Of a DNA stretch of 64,000 nucleotides, positions 33,509-42,538 are shown piece by piece (the first letter of the stretch is position 1; each line of letters begins with the position of its first letter). The DNA is from Acidovorax soli (GTDB lineage: Bacteria > Pseudomonadota > Gammaproteobacteria > Burkholderiales > Burkholderiaceae_C). Location of the stretch: contig NZ_FNQJ01000014.1 in NCBI RefSeq assembly GCF_900107605.1, positions 1-64,000 on the forward strand. Direction: 5' to 3'. The translations under genes and the position numbers were made by a program. The notes beneath the pieces are model-generated. The model saw nothing but the letters and a program-made list of their open reading frames with translations, was not told the DNA's origin and ran no database searches.

Positions 33509-36500
33509 CTACGTCTGCGGCAGGTCCGGGCCATTGGTGTGCAGCACCAGCGCCTCGAACTCGGCCGCGGGCAGTGGTGGACTCAGCAAAAAGCCCTGCC
33601 AGGCGTGGCAATGGTTGCGGGCCAGGAACTCGCGCTGCGCTTCGGTCTCCACGCCCTCGGCGATCACGCGCAGGCCCAGGCTGGTGGCCAGCGCCACCAC
33701 GGTGCGGGCGATGGCCGCGTCGTTGGGGTCGGTGAGCACGTCGCGCACAAAGCTCTGGTCGATCTTGAGCTGGTCGAGCGGCAGACGCTTGAGGTAAGCC
33801 AGCGACGAATAGCCGGTGCCAAAGTCGTCCAGCGAAAAACCCACGCCATAGGCCCTGAGCTGGCCCATTTTCTCGATGGTGTCTTCCACATCGTCGAGCA
33901 GCAGGCCTTCGGTCAGCTCCAGCTTGAGGAGATGCCCCTCGGCGCCCGTGCCGGCCAGCGCCGCCAGCACCTGCGGCACGAAATCGGCCTGATGGAACTG
34001 CCGTGGGCTTACATTGACGGCCAGAGACAGCGGAGCCAGACCCGGTTGCGCCGCCCACAATGCCAGCCGCTCGCAGGCGGTCTTGAGCACCCATTCGCCC
34101 AGCGGCAGGATCAGGCCCGACTCCTCGGCCAGCGGAATGAACTGGGCGGGCGAGATGAAACCGCCCTGCGGGTGGCGCCAGCGCAGCAGCGCCTCGGCAC
34201 CGGTGATGCGGCCCTGCTCGGTCTGCGCCTGGTAATACAGCTCGAACTGGCCCTGGGCCAGACCGGCACGCAGGTCCTGCTCCATGGCCGCCCTTGCGCT
34301 CACGGCGGCCTGCATCTGCGGGTCGTAGAACCGCAGGGTGTCGCGACCCGCCGATTTGGCCTGGTACATGGCCAGGTCCGCCCGCTTGAGCAACTCGTCC
34401 ACGGTTTCGCGCATGCCGCTGAAAATGGTGATTCCCATGCTCAGCGAGCTATGGTGGACCTCACCGTGCAACGGGTAGGGCGCGCGCAGCGCCGCCAGAA
34501 TTTTCTGGCCCGTTTCTTCGCTGCGCGCCGCCGCCTCTTCGGGGTTGCTGCCCAGGTCTTCCAGCACCACCACGAATTCATCGCCGCCCTGGCGCGCCAC
34601 CGTATCGTCCTCGTGCACGCAGCCGAGCAGCCGCTGGGCCACCTGCTGCAGCAGCATGTCGCCGCGCTCGTGGCCCTGGGTTTCGTTGAGGGTCTTGAAA
34701 TTGTCCAGGTCCAGCAGCAGCAGGGCACCACTGCGCCGGTGCCTGGCGCTGGCCGCCAGCGCCTGCTGCAGCCGATCCCTGAGCAGGCGGCGATTGGGCA
34801 GGCGCGTGAGCGGATCGTAAAAAGCGAGGTAGCGGATTTCCTCTTCGTCGGCCTTGCGCTGGCTGAGATCCACCAGGGTGAACAGGTGGCCACCGTCCAC
34901 CATGGCACCGGCAATTTCCACGGTGCGCTGCTGGCCATCCTTGCAATGGATGGTGTACTCACCGGCGGCAATGGTGCCGTCGCCGGCAATCGCCTGGGTG
35001 CGCGCCGCAGTCCATTCGGCGCGGGCGCGCTCGCGGGATTGCCCGTCGGGGTACACCGCGGGCCACCAGTCCTGGCCCGTGGGCACGTCGTCCTCGGTGT
35101 AGCCGCAGATCTGCACGAACTGATCGTTGCGAAACACCATGCGCCCGTCCTGCTGCACCAGGCACACGCCCACGGGCAGCCGCTGCAGGATGCTGCGCAG
35201 GCGCAACTCGCTTTTGCGCAGGTGCTCTTCCATCTGCTTGCGCGCGGTGATGTCCTGCACCACGGCAATGTGAAAGCCAGGCTGCGCCCCGGGAGCCCAC
35301 ATGGGCGACACCGTCAGGTCCACCCACACGGCGTGGCCGTCGCGGTGGAAATAGCGCGTTTCCATGTGGTATTCGGAGATCTCGCCCGCTTTCAGGCGCT
35401 CCAGCAGGGCCAGATCCTCGGCCAGCTCGGCGGGGTGGCTGATGGTCTGAAAATCCATCCGGACCATCTGCTCCACCGAGTAACCCAGGATATCGCCGTA
35501 TTTCTGGTTGACGCGAACGAACTGCCCGGTCTGCGTATCGACCTGCGCCATGCCCACGGCCGCCTGCCTGAATACGGCGCGAAAGCGCTCTTCGCTCTGG
35601 CGCCGGGCGTCGTCCGACACCCGCGCCCGCGCCAGGGCCAGCGTGCGCTGCCGGCCCAGCAATGCCACCAGCGCTGCCAGCAGCACGGAAACCAGCGTCC
35701 CCGCCAGACCGGCCAGCAGCGGCAGACGCCGCTCGGACGGTGAGAGAAAGTCCTGGGTCGGCACAAAACCCAGGCGCCAGCGGCGATCGTGCACCTGCAT
35801 ATCCACCGTATGCAGCTGCACCGAGGCCGGCGCAGCATCCGTCAGTGCCAGCAGGGGAAGCTCCTTCTCGCCCTGGGCATTCGCCGCACCGGCATGCACC
35901 GGGCCACGATCGGTGATCGAGACGGCAATGCCTTGCAGGTAGCCCAGCGTGCGCAATCCGCCCACCAGGTCGTGGAGGCGGATGGTGGACGCCACAGCAC
36001 CCAGAAAAACCGGTTTCTCGCCCGGCCCCGCGGGGCCAAAGACCGGCACCCGCAGGACCACGGCAGTGCGATGCTCCTGCTCCTGCGGCAGATCGAACGG
36101 CGCCGAGATCACCGTGTTGCCGGTTTCGCGGCTGTAGCGCATGGCCGCCAGGTTGGCGGGCTGGGCACTGATGTCCATACCCAGCAGACCCTTGCCATCT
36201 TCCTCGGGCCACACATACTCCAGCACAAAATACTCGGGGCGCTCGCCCGCGGGGTGGATGGCAAAGTCGGCCAGCCCCTGCGGCCGCACCGAAGTATCGG
36301 AGCGCACGCGGGCTTCGAATGCAGGGCGCTGGGCGGCTGTGACGTAGCGCATAAAGGTCAGATTGCGTACCCCAGGGTAACGCTGACTCACATCCAGTTC
36401 GCGGGTGACGCGCTCGAACTCTGCATGGCTGAGCAGCGGGTTGACCATGAACAGTCCGCGCAGACCGTTGACGATTTCGGTGTTCGCCGCCATGCGCTGC

Positions 36501-36673
36501 GTCAGCGCACTGGAAAACTCCCGCACTTCATACAGGAAGCGGGCTTCGGAAATCGTGGCCACCGACCGCGCCTGTTGCTGCGCCAGCCAGAAGGTCGTCA
36601 CCAGTCCCAGCACAGCCACCGCCGCGCCCAGCAGCCAGTGCCGGTGGCGGGTGAGGTGTGGCATGAATGTCAT
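33509..36673 (-). CDS. CHASE-PAS-PAS-GGDEF-EAL membrane protein, cyclic-di-GMP turnover
   Basis: The 1054-residue protein has TM1 at 12-31, a periplasmic CHASE-type sensor at about 45-300, TM2 at 317-339, PAS domains at about 355-480 and 490-610, GGDEF at 612-780 and EAL at 785-1040. Both catalytic motifs look intact: GGDEF at 696-700, EAL at 827-829, ELTE near 920 and DDFGTG at 949-954. The inhibitory RxxD I-site is HEDD (687-690), so product feedback is probably absent. It could make or degrade cyclic-di-GMP in response to an external signal. It is divergent from another GGDEF gene, 164 bp apart. Confidence 0.9.
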   Translation of the reverse strand: MTFMPHLTRHRHWLLGAAVAVLGLVTTFWLAQQQARSVATISEARFLYEVREFSSALTQRMAANTEIVNGLRGLFMVNPLLSHAEFERVTRELDVSQRYPGVRNLTFMRYVTAAQRPAFEARVRSDTSVRPQGLADFAIHPAGERPEYFVLEYVWPEEDGKGLLGMDISAQPANLAAMRYSRETGNTVISAPFDLPQEQEHRTAVVLRVPVFGPAGPGEKPVFLGAVASTIRLHDLVGGLRTLGYLQGIAVSITDRGPVHAGAANAQGEKELPLLALTDAAPASVQLHTVDMQVHDRRWRLGFVPTQDFLSPSERRLPLLAGLAGTLVSVLLAALVALLGRQRTLALARARVSDDARRQSEERFRAVFRQAAVGMAQVDTQTGQFVRVNQKYGDILGYSVEQMVRMDFQTISHPAELAEDLALLERLKAGEISEYHMETRYFHRDGHAVWVDLTVSPMWAPGAQPGFHIAVVQDITARKQMEEHLRKSELRLRSILQRLPVGVCLVQQDGRMVFRNDQFVQICGYTEDDVPTGQDWWPAVYPDGQSRERARAEWTAARTQAIAGDGTIAAGEYTIHCKDGQQRTVEIAGAMVDGGHLFTLVDLSQRKADEEEIRYLAFYDPLTRLPNRRLLRDRLQQALAASARHRRSGALLLLDLDNFKTLNETQGHERGDMLLQQVAQRLLGCVHEDDTVARQGGDEFVVVLEDLGSNPEEAAARSEETGQKILAALRAPYPLHGEVHHSSLSMGITIFSGMRETVDELLKRADLAMYQAKSAGRDTLRFYDPQMQAAVSARAAMEQDLRAGLAQGQFELYYQAQTEQGRITGAEALLRWRHPQGGFISPAQFIPLAEESGLILPLGEWVLKTACERLALWAAQPGLAPLSLAVNVSPRQFHQADFVPQVLAALAGTGAEGHLLKLELTEGLLLDDVEDTIEKMGQLRAYGVGFSLDDFGTGYSSLAYLKRLPLDQLKIDQSFVRDVLTDPNDAAIARTVVALATSLGLRVIAEGVETEAQREFLARNHCHAWQGFLLSPPLPAAEFEALVLHTNGPDLPQT

Positions 36674-36837
36674 CGGCAATGGGGAATATTCAAAACGGAC
36701 CGCGAAGGAACGCCAGGGATGGAGCCCCAGAGAATAGCGGCAATTCAGGGCCGGCCCCTGGACGCCGTGGGAAGCGACACGCAGCGCTGTTGGCTCAGCC
36801 TGCTGGATATGCCCCGCCGACCCATTCCAAAGGCACA

Positions 36838-38301
36838 ATGGACCATCACCCGCTCCGCCAAGCGCCCTATGCCCGCGTTCACACCGGCCTGCCGGATTTT
36901 CCTTCTGCTGCGATGACGGCCCTGATCCCCCCGAACATGGTCGACCTGCTGCTCGACGCTGTCTGCATCGTCGATGCACAGGGCCGCTTTGTGTATGTCA
37001 GCCCCTCGTTCGAGCGCATTTTTGGCTATACACCCGAAGAGGCGGTGGGGCGACCCATGATTGAAATGGTGTACAGCGAAGACCGCGAGCGCACCCTGCG
37101 CGCCGCACAAAACATCATGGCGGGGACTCTGCAGCTGCATTTCGAGAACCGTTATGTGCGCAAGGACGGGCACATCGCCCATATCCGCTGGACAGCGCGC
37201 TGGGTAGAAGACCAGCAGGTCCGGCTGGCGGTGGCGCACGACATCACCGAGCGCAAGCACACCGAATCGCTGCAGGCCGCCATCTATTCCATATCCGAGG
37301 CGGCACAGGGCGCAGAAGACCTGGATACGCTGTTTGCAAAAATCCACCACATCATCGGCACGCTGCTGCCCGCCTCCAATTTTTCCGTCGCGCTGCACGA
37401 CCGCCTGCCCGACACGATCAGCTTTCCCTACCATGTCGATGAGCGCCACCCGGCCCCCACGCCGAGCCCGCTGGATGCCGACGCACTGTGCTCCCACGTC
37501 ATCCGCAAGGGGCAGACCCTGCTGCTAACCCCCGACAGCCTCCCACCCACGGCGCCGCCCATGGCATCCGCTCCCAGGCCGCTGTACTGGCTGGGTGTGC
37601 CATTGCAAACACCGGCGGGCGTGCTGGGGGCGCTGGTGCTGCAGGGCTATTCCGAGGAGGCGCGTTACTCCGAGCGGGACAAGGAACTGCTGCAATTCGT
37701 CTCCACCCAGGTGGCGTCCGCCATTGAGCGCACGCAGATGCGCAAGCGGCTGCAGCACATGGCGCAGTACGACCAGCTCACCCATCTGCCCAACCGGCAG
37801 CTGTTTCTGGATCGCCTGAAAACCGCGCTGCCCCGGGCCCAGCGCGAGCAGACGCTGCTGTCGCTGCTGTTCATTGACCTGGACCGCTTCAAGCAGGTGA
37901 ACGACAGCCTGGGTCACTCGATGGGGGATTTGCTGCTGCAGCGCGTGGCCCAGCGGCTGCTGGAATGCGTGCGCGCCTCGGACACCGTGGCGCGCCTGGG
38001 CGGCGACGAGTTTGTCGTGCTGCTCGAAAGCAGCGACTCGGCCGAGCATGCCGCAGCGGTGGCAGAAAAAATACTGGCCACCTTCATCCAGCCCTTTGAT
38101 CTGCACGGGCACCAGGTGACGATGCGGCCCAGCATCGGCGTTGCCATGCACCCGGACCATGGCAGCGAAGAAAGCCTGCTGCTCAGCCATGCCGATGCAG
38201 CGATGTACCGGTCCAAGAACAGCGGCGGCAACCAGGTGTGCGTGGCCGGCGCTACCGGCATGGCACTGCAGTTCCTGCCGCGGCCAGGCGCACCGCACTG
38301 A
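36838..38301 (+). CDS. PAS-GAF-GGDEF diguanylate cyclase
   Basis: The 487-residue soluble protein has PAS at about 33-138, GAF at 145-295 and GGDEF at 310-465. The active site GGDEF is at 388-392 and, unlike its neighbour, the I-site is complete (RASD, 379-382, five residues before). It should make cyclic-di-GMP and be product-inhibited. ATG 36838 follows AAAGG; ATG 36913 is an alternative. It is divergent from the GGDEF-EAL gene. Confidence 0.88.
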   Translation: MDHHPLRQAPYARVHTGLPDFPSAAMTALIPPNMVDLLLDAVCIVDAQGRFVYVSPSFERIFGYTPEEAVGRPMIEMVYSEDRERTLRAAQNIMAGTLQLHFENRYVRKDGHIAHIRWTARWVEDQQVRLAVAHDITERKHTESLQAAIYSISEAAQGAEDLDTLFAKIHHIIGTLLPASNFSVALHDRLPDTISFPYHVDERHPAPTPSPLDADALCSHVIRKGQTLLLTPDSLPPTAPPMASAPRPLYWLGVPLQTPAGVLGALVLQGYSEEARYSERDKELLQFVSTQVASAIERTQMRKRLQHMAQYDQLTHLPNRQLFLDRLKTALPRAQREQTLLSLLFIDLDRFKQVNDSLGHSMGDLLLQRVAQRLLECVRASDTVARLGGDEFVVLLESSDSAEHAAAVAEKILATFIQPFDLHGHQVTMRPSIGVAMHPDHGSEESLLLSHADAAMYRSKNSGGNQVCVAGATGMALQFLPRPGAPH

Positions 38302-38402
38302 CACCGCGGGAACCCCATTCGTACAAGACACAAGGGCATCCCACCGCCGCGCGCCCGCAGTCCCTGCAGCCTTTTTCTTCCACACTTCAAGAGCCCCGCA
38401 CC

Positions 38403-38870
38403 ATGCTTTACGCCAGCCTGAAACTGATCCACCTCCTGTCCATCATCGTCTGGATCGGCGGCATGGTCTTTGCCCATTTTTTCCTGCGCCCCGCAGCCCA
38501 GGCGCTGGAGCCTGCCGCGCGCGTGCAGCTCATGCACCAGGTGCTGCAGCGCTTTTTTGCCGCCGTGCTGGTGGCCGTGGTGCTGGTGCTGGCCAGCGGC
38601 TTGTGGATGATCGGCCAGTCGGCGCGCGAGGCCGCGCAATCGGATGGCCGCTTTGCCATGCCCATGGCCTGGACGGTGATGGCCACGCTCGGGCTGGTGA
38701 TGGTGGCCATCTTCGGCCACATCCGGCTCATCCTGTTCAAGCGCCTGCAGCGCGCCGTGGCAGCGTCCGACTGGCCCGCCGGCGGCAAGGCGCTGGCCGG
38801 CATCCGCACCTGGGTGGGCGTCAACCTGGTGCTGGGAGTTCTGACCGTGGTGGTGGCGCTGCTGGGGTAG
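38403..38870 (+). CDS. CopD-family integral membrane protein
   Basis: The 155-residue protein has four hydrophobic helices, starting LIHLLSIIVWIGGMVFAHFF, which is the start of CopD-like and related small membrane proteins with conserved His. No copper genes are adjacent. Function is uncertain; some relatives bind haem or copper. Confidence 0.65.
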   Translation: MLYASLKLIHLLSIIVWIGGMVFAHFFLRPAAQALEPAARVQLMHQVLQRFFAAVLVAVVLVLASGLWMIGQSAREAAQSDGRFAMPMAWTVMATLGLVMVAIFGHIRLILFKRLQRAVAASDWPAGGKALAGIRTWVGVNLVLGVLTVVVALLG

Positions 38871-39016
38871 GCCAGAGGTTTCACGCCGCCATCGCCCATA
38901 CGGCGTCGCTGGTTCGGCGGTCTGGCTGCGCGGACCACGACCGCCATCCCCTCCCCTGAGCCAAGTCGCAGGCTGCGTAATAACCCTGACGGGATATCTG
39001 AATTTAATAATTGCCA

Positions 39017-39031
39017 AGACAATGATTGTCT
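39017..39031. promoter_or_regulatory. Candidate operator for the MarR efflux regulator
   Basis: AGACAAT-G-ATTGTCT is a perfect 15-bp palindrome 19 nt before the marR-type start codon, inside an AT-rich promoter-like region. It is a likely autoregulatory site. Confidence 0.65.
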
Positions 39032-39050
39032 AGTCAATTACATTCACGGC

Positions 39051-39566
39051 ATGTCTGATTTGCCCGATAAGCTTGGCCTCCAGGGCTTCTACCAACCCGA
39101 CCACATGCAGCCCGCCGACAGCGTGGGCTACCTGATGCGCAAGGTGACATCGTCCATCCGCACGCAAGCAGATGGCCAGCTCGCCTGCCACGACCTGACC
39201 TATGCACAGTGGCTGCCGCTGTACAAGATGAGGCTCTGCGAAAACGCCACGCTGGCCAGCATGGCGCGTGATCTGGAGACCGACCCGGCCTCCATGACGC
39301 GCACGCTGGACCGGCTGGAAGCCAAGGGGCTGGTGCGGCGCGAGCGCTCCACCGCCGACCGCCGCGTGGTGCACCTCACGCTCACCGATGAAGGCCAGGT
39401 GGTGGCCGCCAAGGTGCCGCGCGTGCTGGCCGATGTGCTCAACGGCCACCTGGTCGGCTTCACCCATGATGAATGGCAGTTGCTGCTGAATATGCTGCGC
39501 CGCATGCTGGCCAATGGCGATGCACTGCGGCAGCAGATCCCACCGCCCGACACGGCGGCCGGCTAA
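39051..39566 (+). CDS. MarR-family regulator of the efflux operon
   Basis: The 171-residue protein has a winged helix: LASMARDLETDPASMTRTLDRLEAKG is the recognition region, then RRERSTADRRVVHLTLT as the wing. It starts a + strand series with an outer-membrane channel, membrane-fusion protein and DHA2 transporter, the arrangement of EmrR-type regulation. Ligand unknown. Confidence 0.85.
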   Translation: MSDLPDKLGLQGFYQPDHMQPADSVGYLMRKVTSSIRTQADGQLACHDLTYAQWLPLYKMRLCENATLASMARDLETDPASMTRTLDRLEAKGLVRRERSTADRRVVHLTLTDEGQVVAAKVPRVLADVLNGHLVGFTHDEWQLLLNMLRRMLANGDALRQQIPPPDTAAG

Positions 39567-39600
39567 GCCAAGTCCTCCACACTCTTCGAACGCACCCTCC

Positions 39601-41055
39601 ATGCACCGTTCTGTCTTTTCGCGATGGGCTGGCGCGCCAGGCCACCCCGCCCCCCTGGCCATTGCGCTGGCCTGTGCGCTTTTCATCACCGGATGTGCCA
39701 GCCCGGGCGCATTGCATACACCGCTGACCCAGACCACGCCCGCTGCGCTGGGCCTGTCCGACTCGCCCCCGGCAACGCAGACGGCAGCCCCGGCGCGATG
39801 GTGGACGGCACTGGGGGATGAACAGCTCGACACCTTGGTTGACCAGGCCCTGCAAGGCAGCCCCAGCCTGGCCGTCAGCCGCGCCCGGCTGGAGCAGGCC
39901 GTGGCCCTGAGCCAGGTGCGCGAGGCCGCCAATGGCCCGCAGGCCACCCTGGGCGTGGACGCCACGCGCCAGCGCTATTCCGCCAACGGCCTGGTGCCCG
40001 CCCCCATTGCCGGCAACACCTACAACAGTGGCACGGTGCAGGCATCCCTGAGCTGGTCGCCCGACTTTTTTGGCCAGCACGCGGCCGAACTGCAGGCCGC
40101 GCTGGGCCAGGCCCGCGCCGCCCAGGCCGATGCCGCCGCCGCCGCCAACACCCTGGCCACCCAGGTAGGCCGCAGCTATGTGGCGCTGGCCCGGCTGGTG
40201 GCGCAGCGCGACGTGGCTGCGCGGGCGCTGGAACAGCGCGAGGAGCAACGCAAGCTGACGCAAGAGCGCACCGCCGCCGGCCTGGACAGCCAGGTCGAAC
40301 TCACCCAGGCCCAGGCCGCCGTGCCCGACGCGCGCACGCAGATCGAGGCGCTGGATGAACAGATCATCCTGGCCCGCCGCCAGTTGGCCGTGCTCACCGG
40401 CCAGGCGCCCGGTGCGCTGCCCACCCTCGCTCCCCGGCTCACTGCGCTGCAACCCATCGCCGTGCCCGAGGTGCTGGGCGCCGACCTGCTGGGCCGCCGC
40501 CCCGACGTGGTGGCGGCCCGCTGGCGCGTGGAAGCGGCCACCCAGGGCGTGAACAGTGCGCGCAGCGAGTTCTATCCCAACATCAACATTGGCGCCTTCA
40601 TCGGCCTGAACGCGCTGGGGCTCGACCAGCTTTTCAGCGCCGGCTCGCGCCAGATGGGCGTGACACCCGCCCTGCGCCTGCCGATTTTTGATGGCGGCCG
40701 CCTGCGCGCCCAGCTCGGTGGCCGCCAGGCCGAGCTGGATGCCGCCATCGCCCAATACAACGGCGCCGTGCTCGATGCTGTCAAGGAGACAGGCGACGCC
40801 ATGGACTCCATCCAGTCGCTGACCCGCCAGCAAACGCTGCAGGGCGACGCCATGGCCAGCGCGGAGAAGGCCTACCGTTTTGCCCAGGAGCGCTACCGCG
40901 CAGGCCTGGGCAACTACCTGGTGGTGCTCAGCACCGAAAGCCAGGTGCTGGTCCAACGCCGCCTGGCCGTGGACCTGCGCGCCCGCCAGCTCGATACGCG
41001 CCTGGTGCTGATGAAGGCGCTGGGCGGTGGCTGGACCGACGACACGGCACTATGA
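39601..41055 (+). CDS. Outer-membrane efflux lipoprotein (NodT/OprM family)
   Basis: The 484-residue TolC-like channel begins with a lipoprotein signal (ALFITGC, lipobox Cys at residue 31) and has two repeated coiled-coil halves, with the family motifs PSLAVSRARLEQA and RRPDVVAARWRVEAA. It should form the outer-membrane exit duct for the downstream pump. It starts 34 nt after marR. Confidence 0.88.
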   Translation: MHRSVFSRWAGAPGHPAPLAIALACALFITGCASPGALHTPLTQTTPAALGLSDSPPATQTAAPARWWTALGDEQLDTLVDQALQGSPSLAVSRARLEQAVALSQVREAANGPQATLGVDATRQRYSANGLVPAPIAGNTYNSGTVQASLSWSPDFFGQHAAELQAALGQARAAQADAAAAANTLATQVGRSYVALARLVAQRDVAARALEQREEQRKLTQERTAAGLDSQVELTQAQAAVPDARTQIEALDEQIILARRQLAVLTGQAPGALPTLAPRLTALQPIAVPEVLGADLLGRRPDVVAARWRVEAATQGVNSARSEFYPNINIGAFIGLNALGLDQLFSAGSRQMGVTPALRLPIFDGGRLRAQLGGRQAELDAAIAQYNGAVLDAVKETGDAMDSIQSLTRQQTLQGDAMASAEKAYRFAQERYRAGLGNYLVVLSTESQVLVQRRLAVDLRARQLDTRLVLMKALGGGWTDDTAL

Positions 41056-41081
41056 GACACCCCCTGAGCCGCTTCGCGCCT

Positions 41082-41109
41082 TCCCCCTCTCTCGCTTCGC
41101 GGGAGGGGA
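41082..41109. repeat. Hairpin-forming intergenic sequence in the efflux operon
   Basis: A C-rich arm TCCCCCTC and G-rich arm GAGGGGA flank CTCGCTTCGC; GGCCTAGGCC (41142-41151) is a second palindrome nearby. There is no U-run. It may tune expression between the channel gene and emrA, or be a dispersed repeat. Confidence 0.4.
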
Positions 41110-41230
41110 ACACACCCAGCGGCCTGGCAAAGCCAGTTACTGGCCTAGGCCGCGCCAATGGCGTACGTAGCAGGCAATGACCGGCCCCATCAAAAACCAC
41201 ACAACAACACAGTCCTGAAAGATCACCGCC

Positions 41231-42526
41231 ATGAGCGACCCCCTTACCTCCCACGAAGCCAGCACCGCCCGCCGCCGTGGCCTGACCGTGATTGCCGCCG
41301 CGGTGGCCATTGCGGCGCTGGGCTGGGGCGGCTGGCACTGGTTCAACGCACGCCATGCAGAGACCACCGACAACGCCTACGTGGCCGGCAACGTGGTGCA
41401 GATCACGCCCCAGGTGGGCGGCACGGTGGTGTCGATTGGTGCGGACGACACCGACTATGTGCGCGCTGGCCAGCTGCTGGTCCAGCTCGACCCGGCAGAT
41501 GCCCGCGTGGCGCTGGACCAGGCCGAGGCCCAGCTGGCGCAAACCGTGCGCGAGGTGCGCACGCTGTATGCCAACAATTCCACCCTCCAGGCCCAGGTGA
41601 GCCTGCGCCAGGCGGACCTGGCGCGCGCCCAGGCCGATGCCGCCCGCCTTCAGGACGACGTGAACCGCCGCGCCCCGCTGATGGCCAGCGGCGCCGTGGG
41701 CAAGGAAGAATTCCAGCACGCCAGCGCCCAGGTCACCGCCGCCAAAAGCACCGTGGCCGCGGCCCAGTCGGCCGTGCAGGCGGCGCAAGAGCAACTGGCT
41801 GCCAGCCAGACGCAGACCGAAGGCACCACGATCGAGCAGCACCCCAACGTGCTGCGCGCCGCGGCCCGCGTGCGCGAGGCCTATCTGGCCGTGCAGCGCG
41901 CCCAGCTGGTGGCCCCGCTCGACGGCCATGTGGCCAAGCGCGGCGTGCAGGTGGGCCAGCGCGTGCAGGCCGGCGCTCCGCTGATGACCTTGGTGGCGCT
42001 GAACGACCTGTGGGTGGATGCCAATTTCAAGGAAAGCCAGCTCAAGAACCTGCGCATCGGCCAGCCGGCCGAGCTGGTGGCCGATGTGTACGGCACCAGG
42101 GTCACCTACCATGGCAGCATTGCCGGCCTGGGCGCAGGCACGGGCTCGGCCTTTGCGCTGCTGCCGGCACAGAACGCCACCGGCAACTGGATCAAGGTGG
42201 TGCAGCGGGTGCCCGTGCGCATTGCGCTGGACCCCAGGGAAGTGGCCGAGCACGCCCTGCGCGTGGGCCTGTCGATGGAGGTGAAAGTGGACACGGCCGA
42301 CCAGAGCGGCAAGGCCCTGGCCGACACCCAGCGCACCGCGCCCGTGGCCGCCACCACGGTGTTTGACGAACAGCTCCAGGCCGCGGATGCCGATGTGGCA
42401 CGCATCATCGCCGCCAACCTGGGCCGCAAGGCGCAGGCAGGCCCTGCGCCCACCGCACGCAAGTCCACCGCGCCCACCGCTGCCACGCTGGCCGCCGCGC
42501 CCCTGCGTGCCGCCACCATGCAGTAA
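41231..42526 (+). CDS. emrA: EmrA-like membrane-fusion protein
   Basis: The 431-residue HlyD-family adaptor has one N-terminal membrane helix (GLTVIAAAVAIAALGWGGW), a biotinyl-lipoyl domain beginning TTDNAYVAGNVVQITPQV, a long coiled-coil hairpin (about 110-220) and beta-barrel segments (VAPLDGHVAKRGVQVGQRV). It links the DHA2 pump to the outer-membrane channel. Confidence 0.88.
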   Translation: MSDPLTSHEASTARRRGLTVIAAAVAIAALGWGGWHWFNARHAETTDNAYVAGNVVQITPQVGGTVVSIGADDTDYVRAGQLLVQLDPADARVALDQAEAQLAQTVREVRTLYANNSTLQAQVSLRQADLARAQADAARLQDDVNRRAPLMASGAVGKEEFQHASAQVTAAKSTVAAAQSAVQAAQEQLAASQTQTEGTTIEQHPNVLRAAARVREAYLAVQRAQLVAPLDGHVAKRGVQVGQRVQAGAPLMTLVALNDLWVDANFKESQLKNLRIGQPAELVADVYGTRVTYHGSIAGLGAGTGSAFALLPAQNATGNWIKVVQRVPVRIALDPREVAEHALRVGLSMEVKVDTADQSGKALADTQRTAPVAATTVFDEQLQAADADVARIIAANLGRKAQAGPAPTARKSTAPTAATLAAAPLRAATMQ

Positions 42527-42538
42527 GCCAAGGCCTGC

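Noticed and set aside
33197-35743. 848-codon + strand frame starting in the inverted-repeat element
   Set aside because: Runs antisense to the GGDEF-EAL gene and has no domain.
41056-41230. Terminator between the channel gene and emrA
   Set aside because: The hairpin has no U-run, and efflux operon genes are expected to be co-transcribed.
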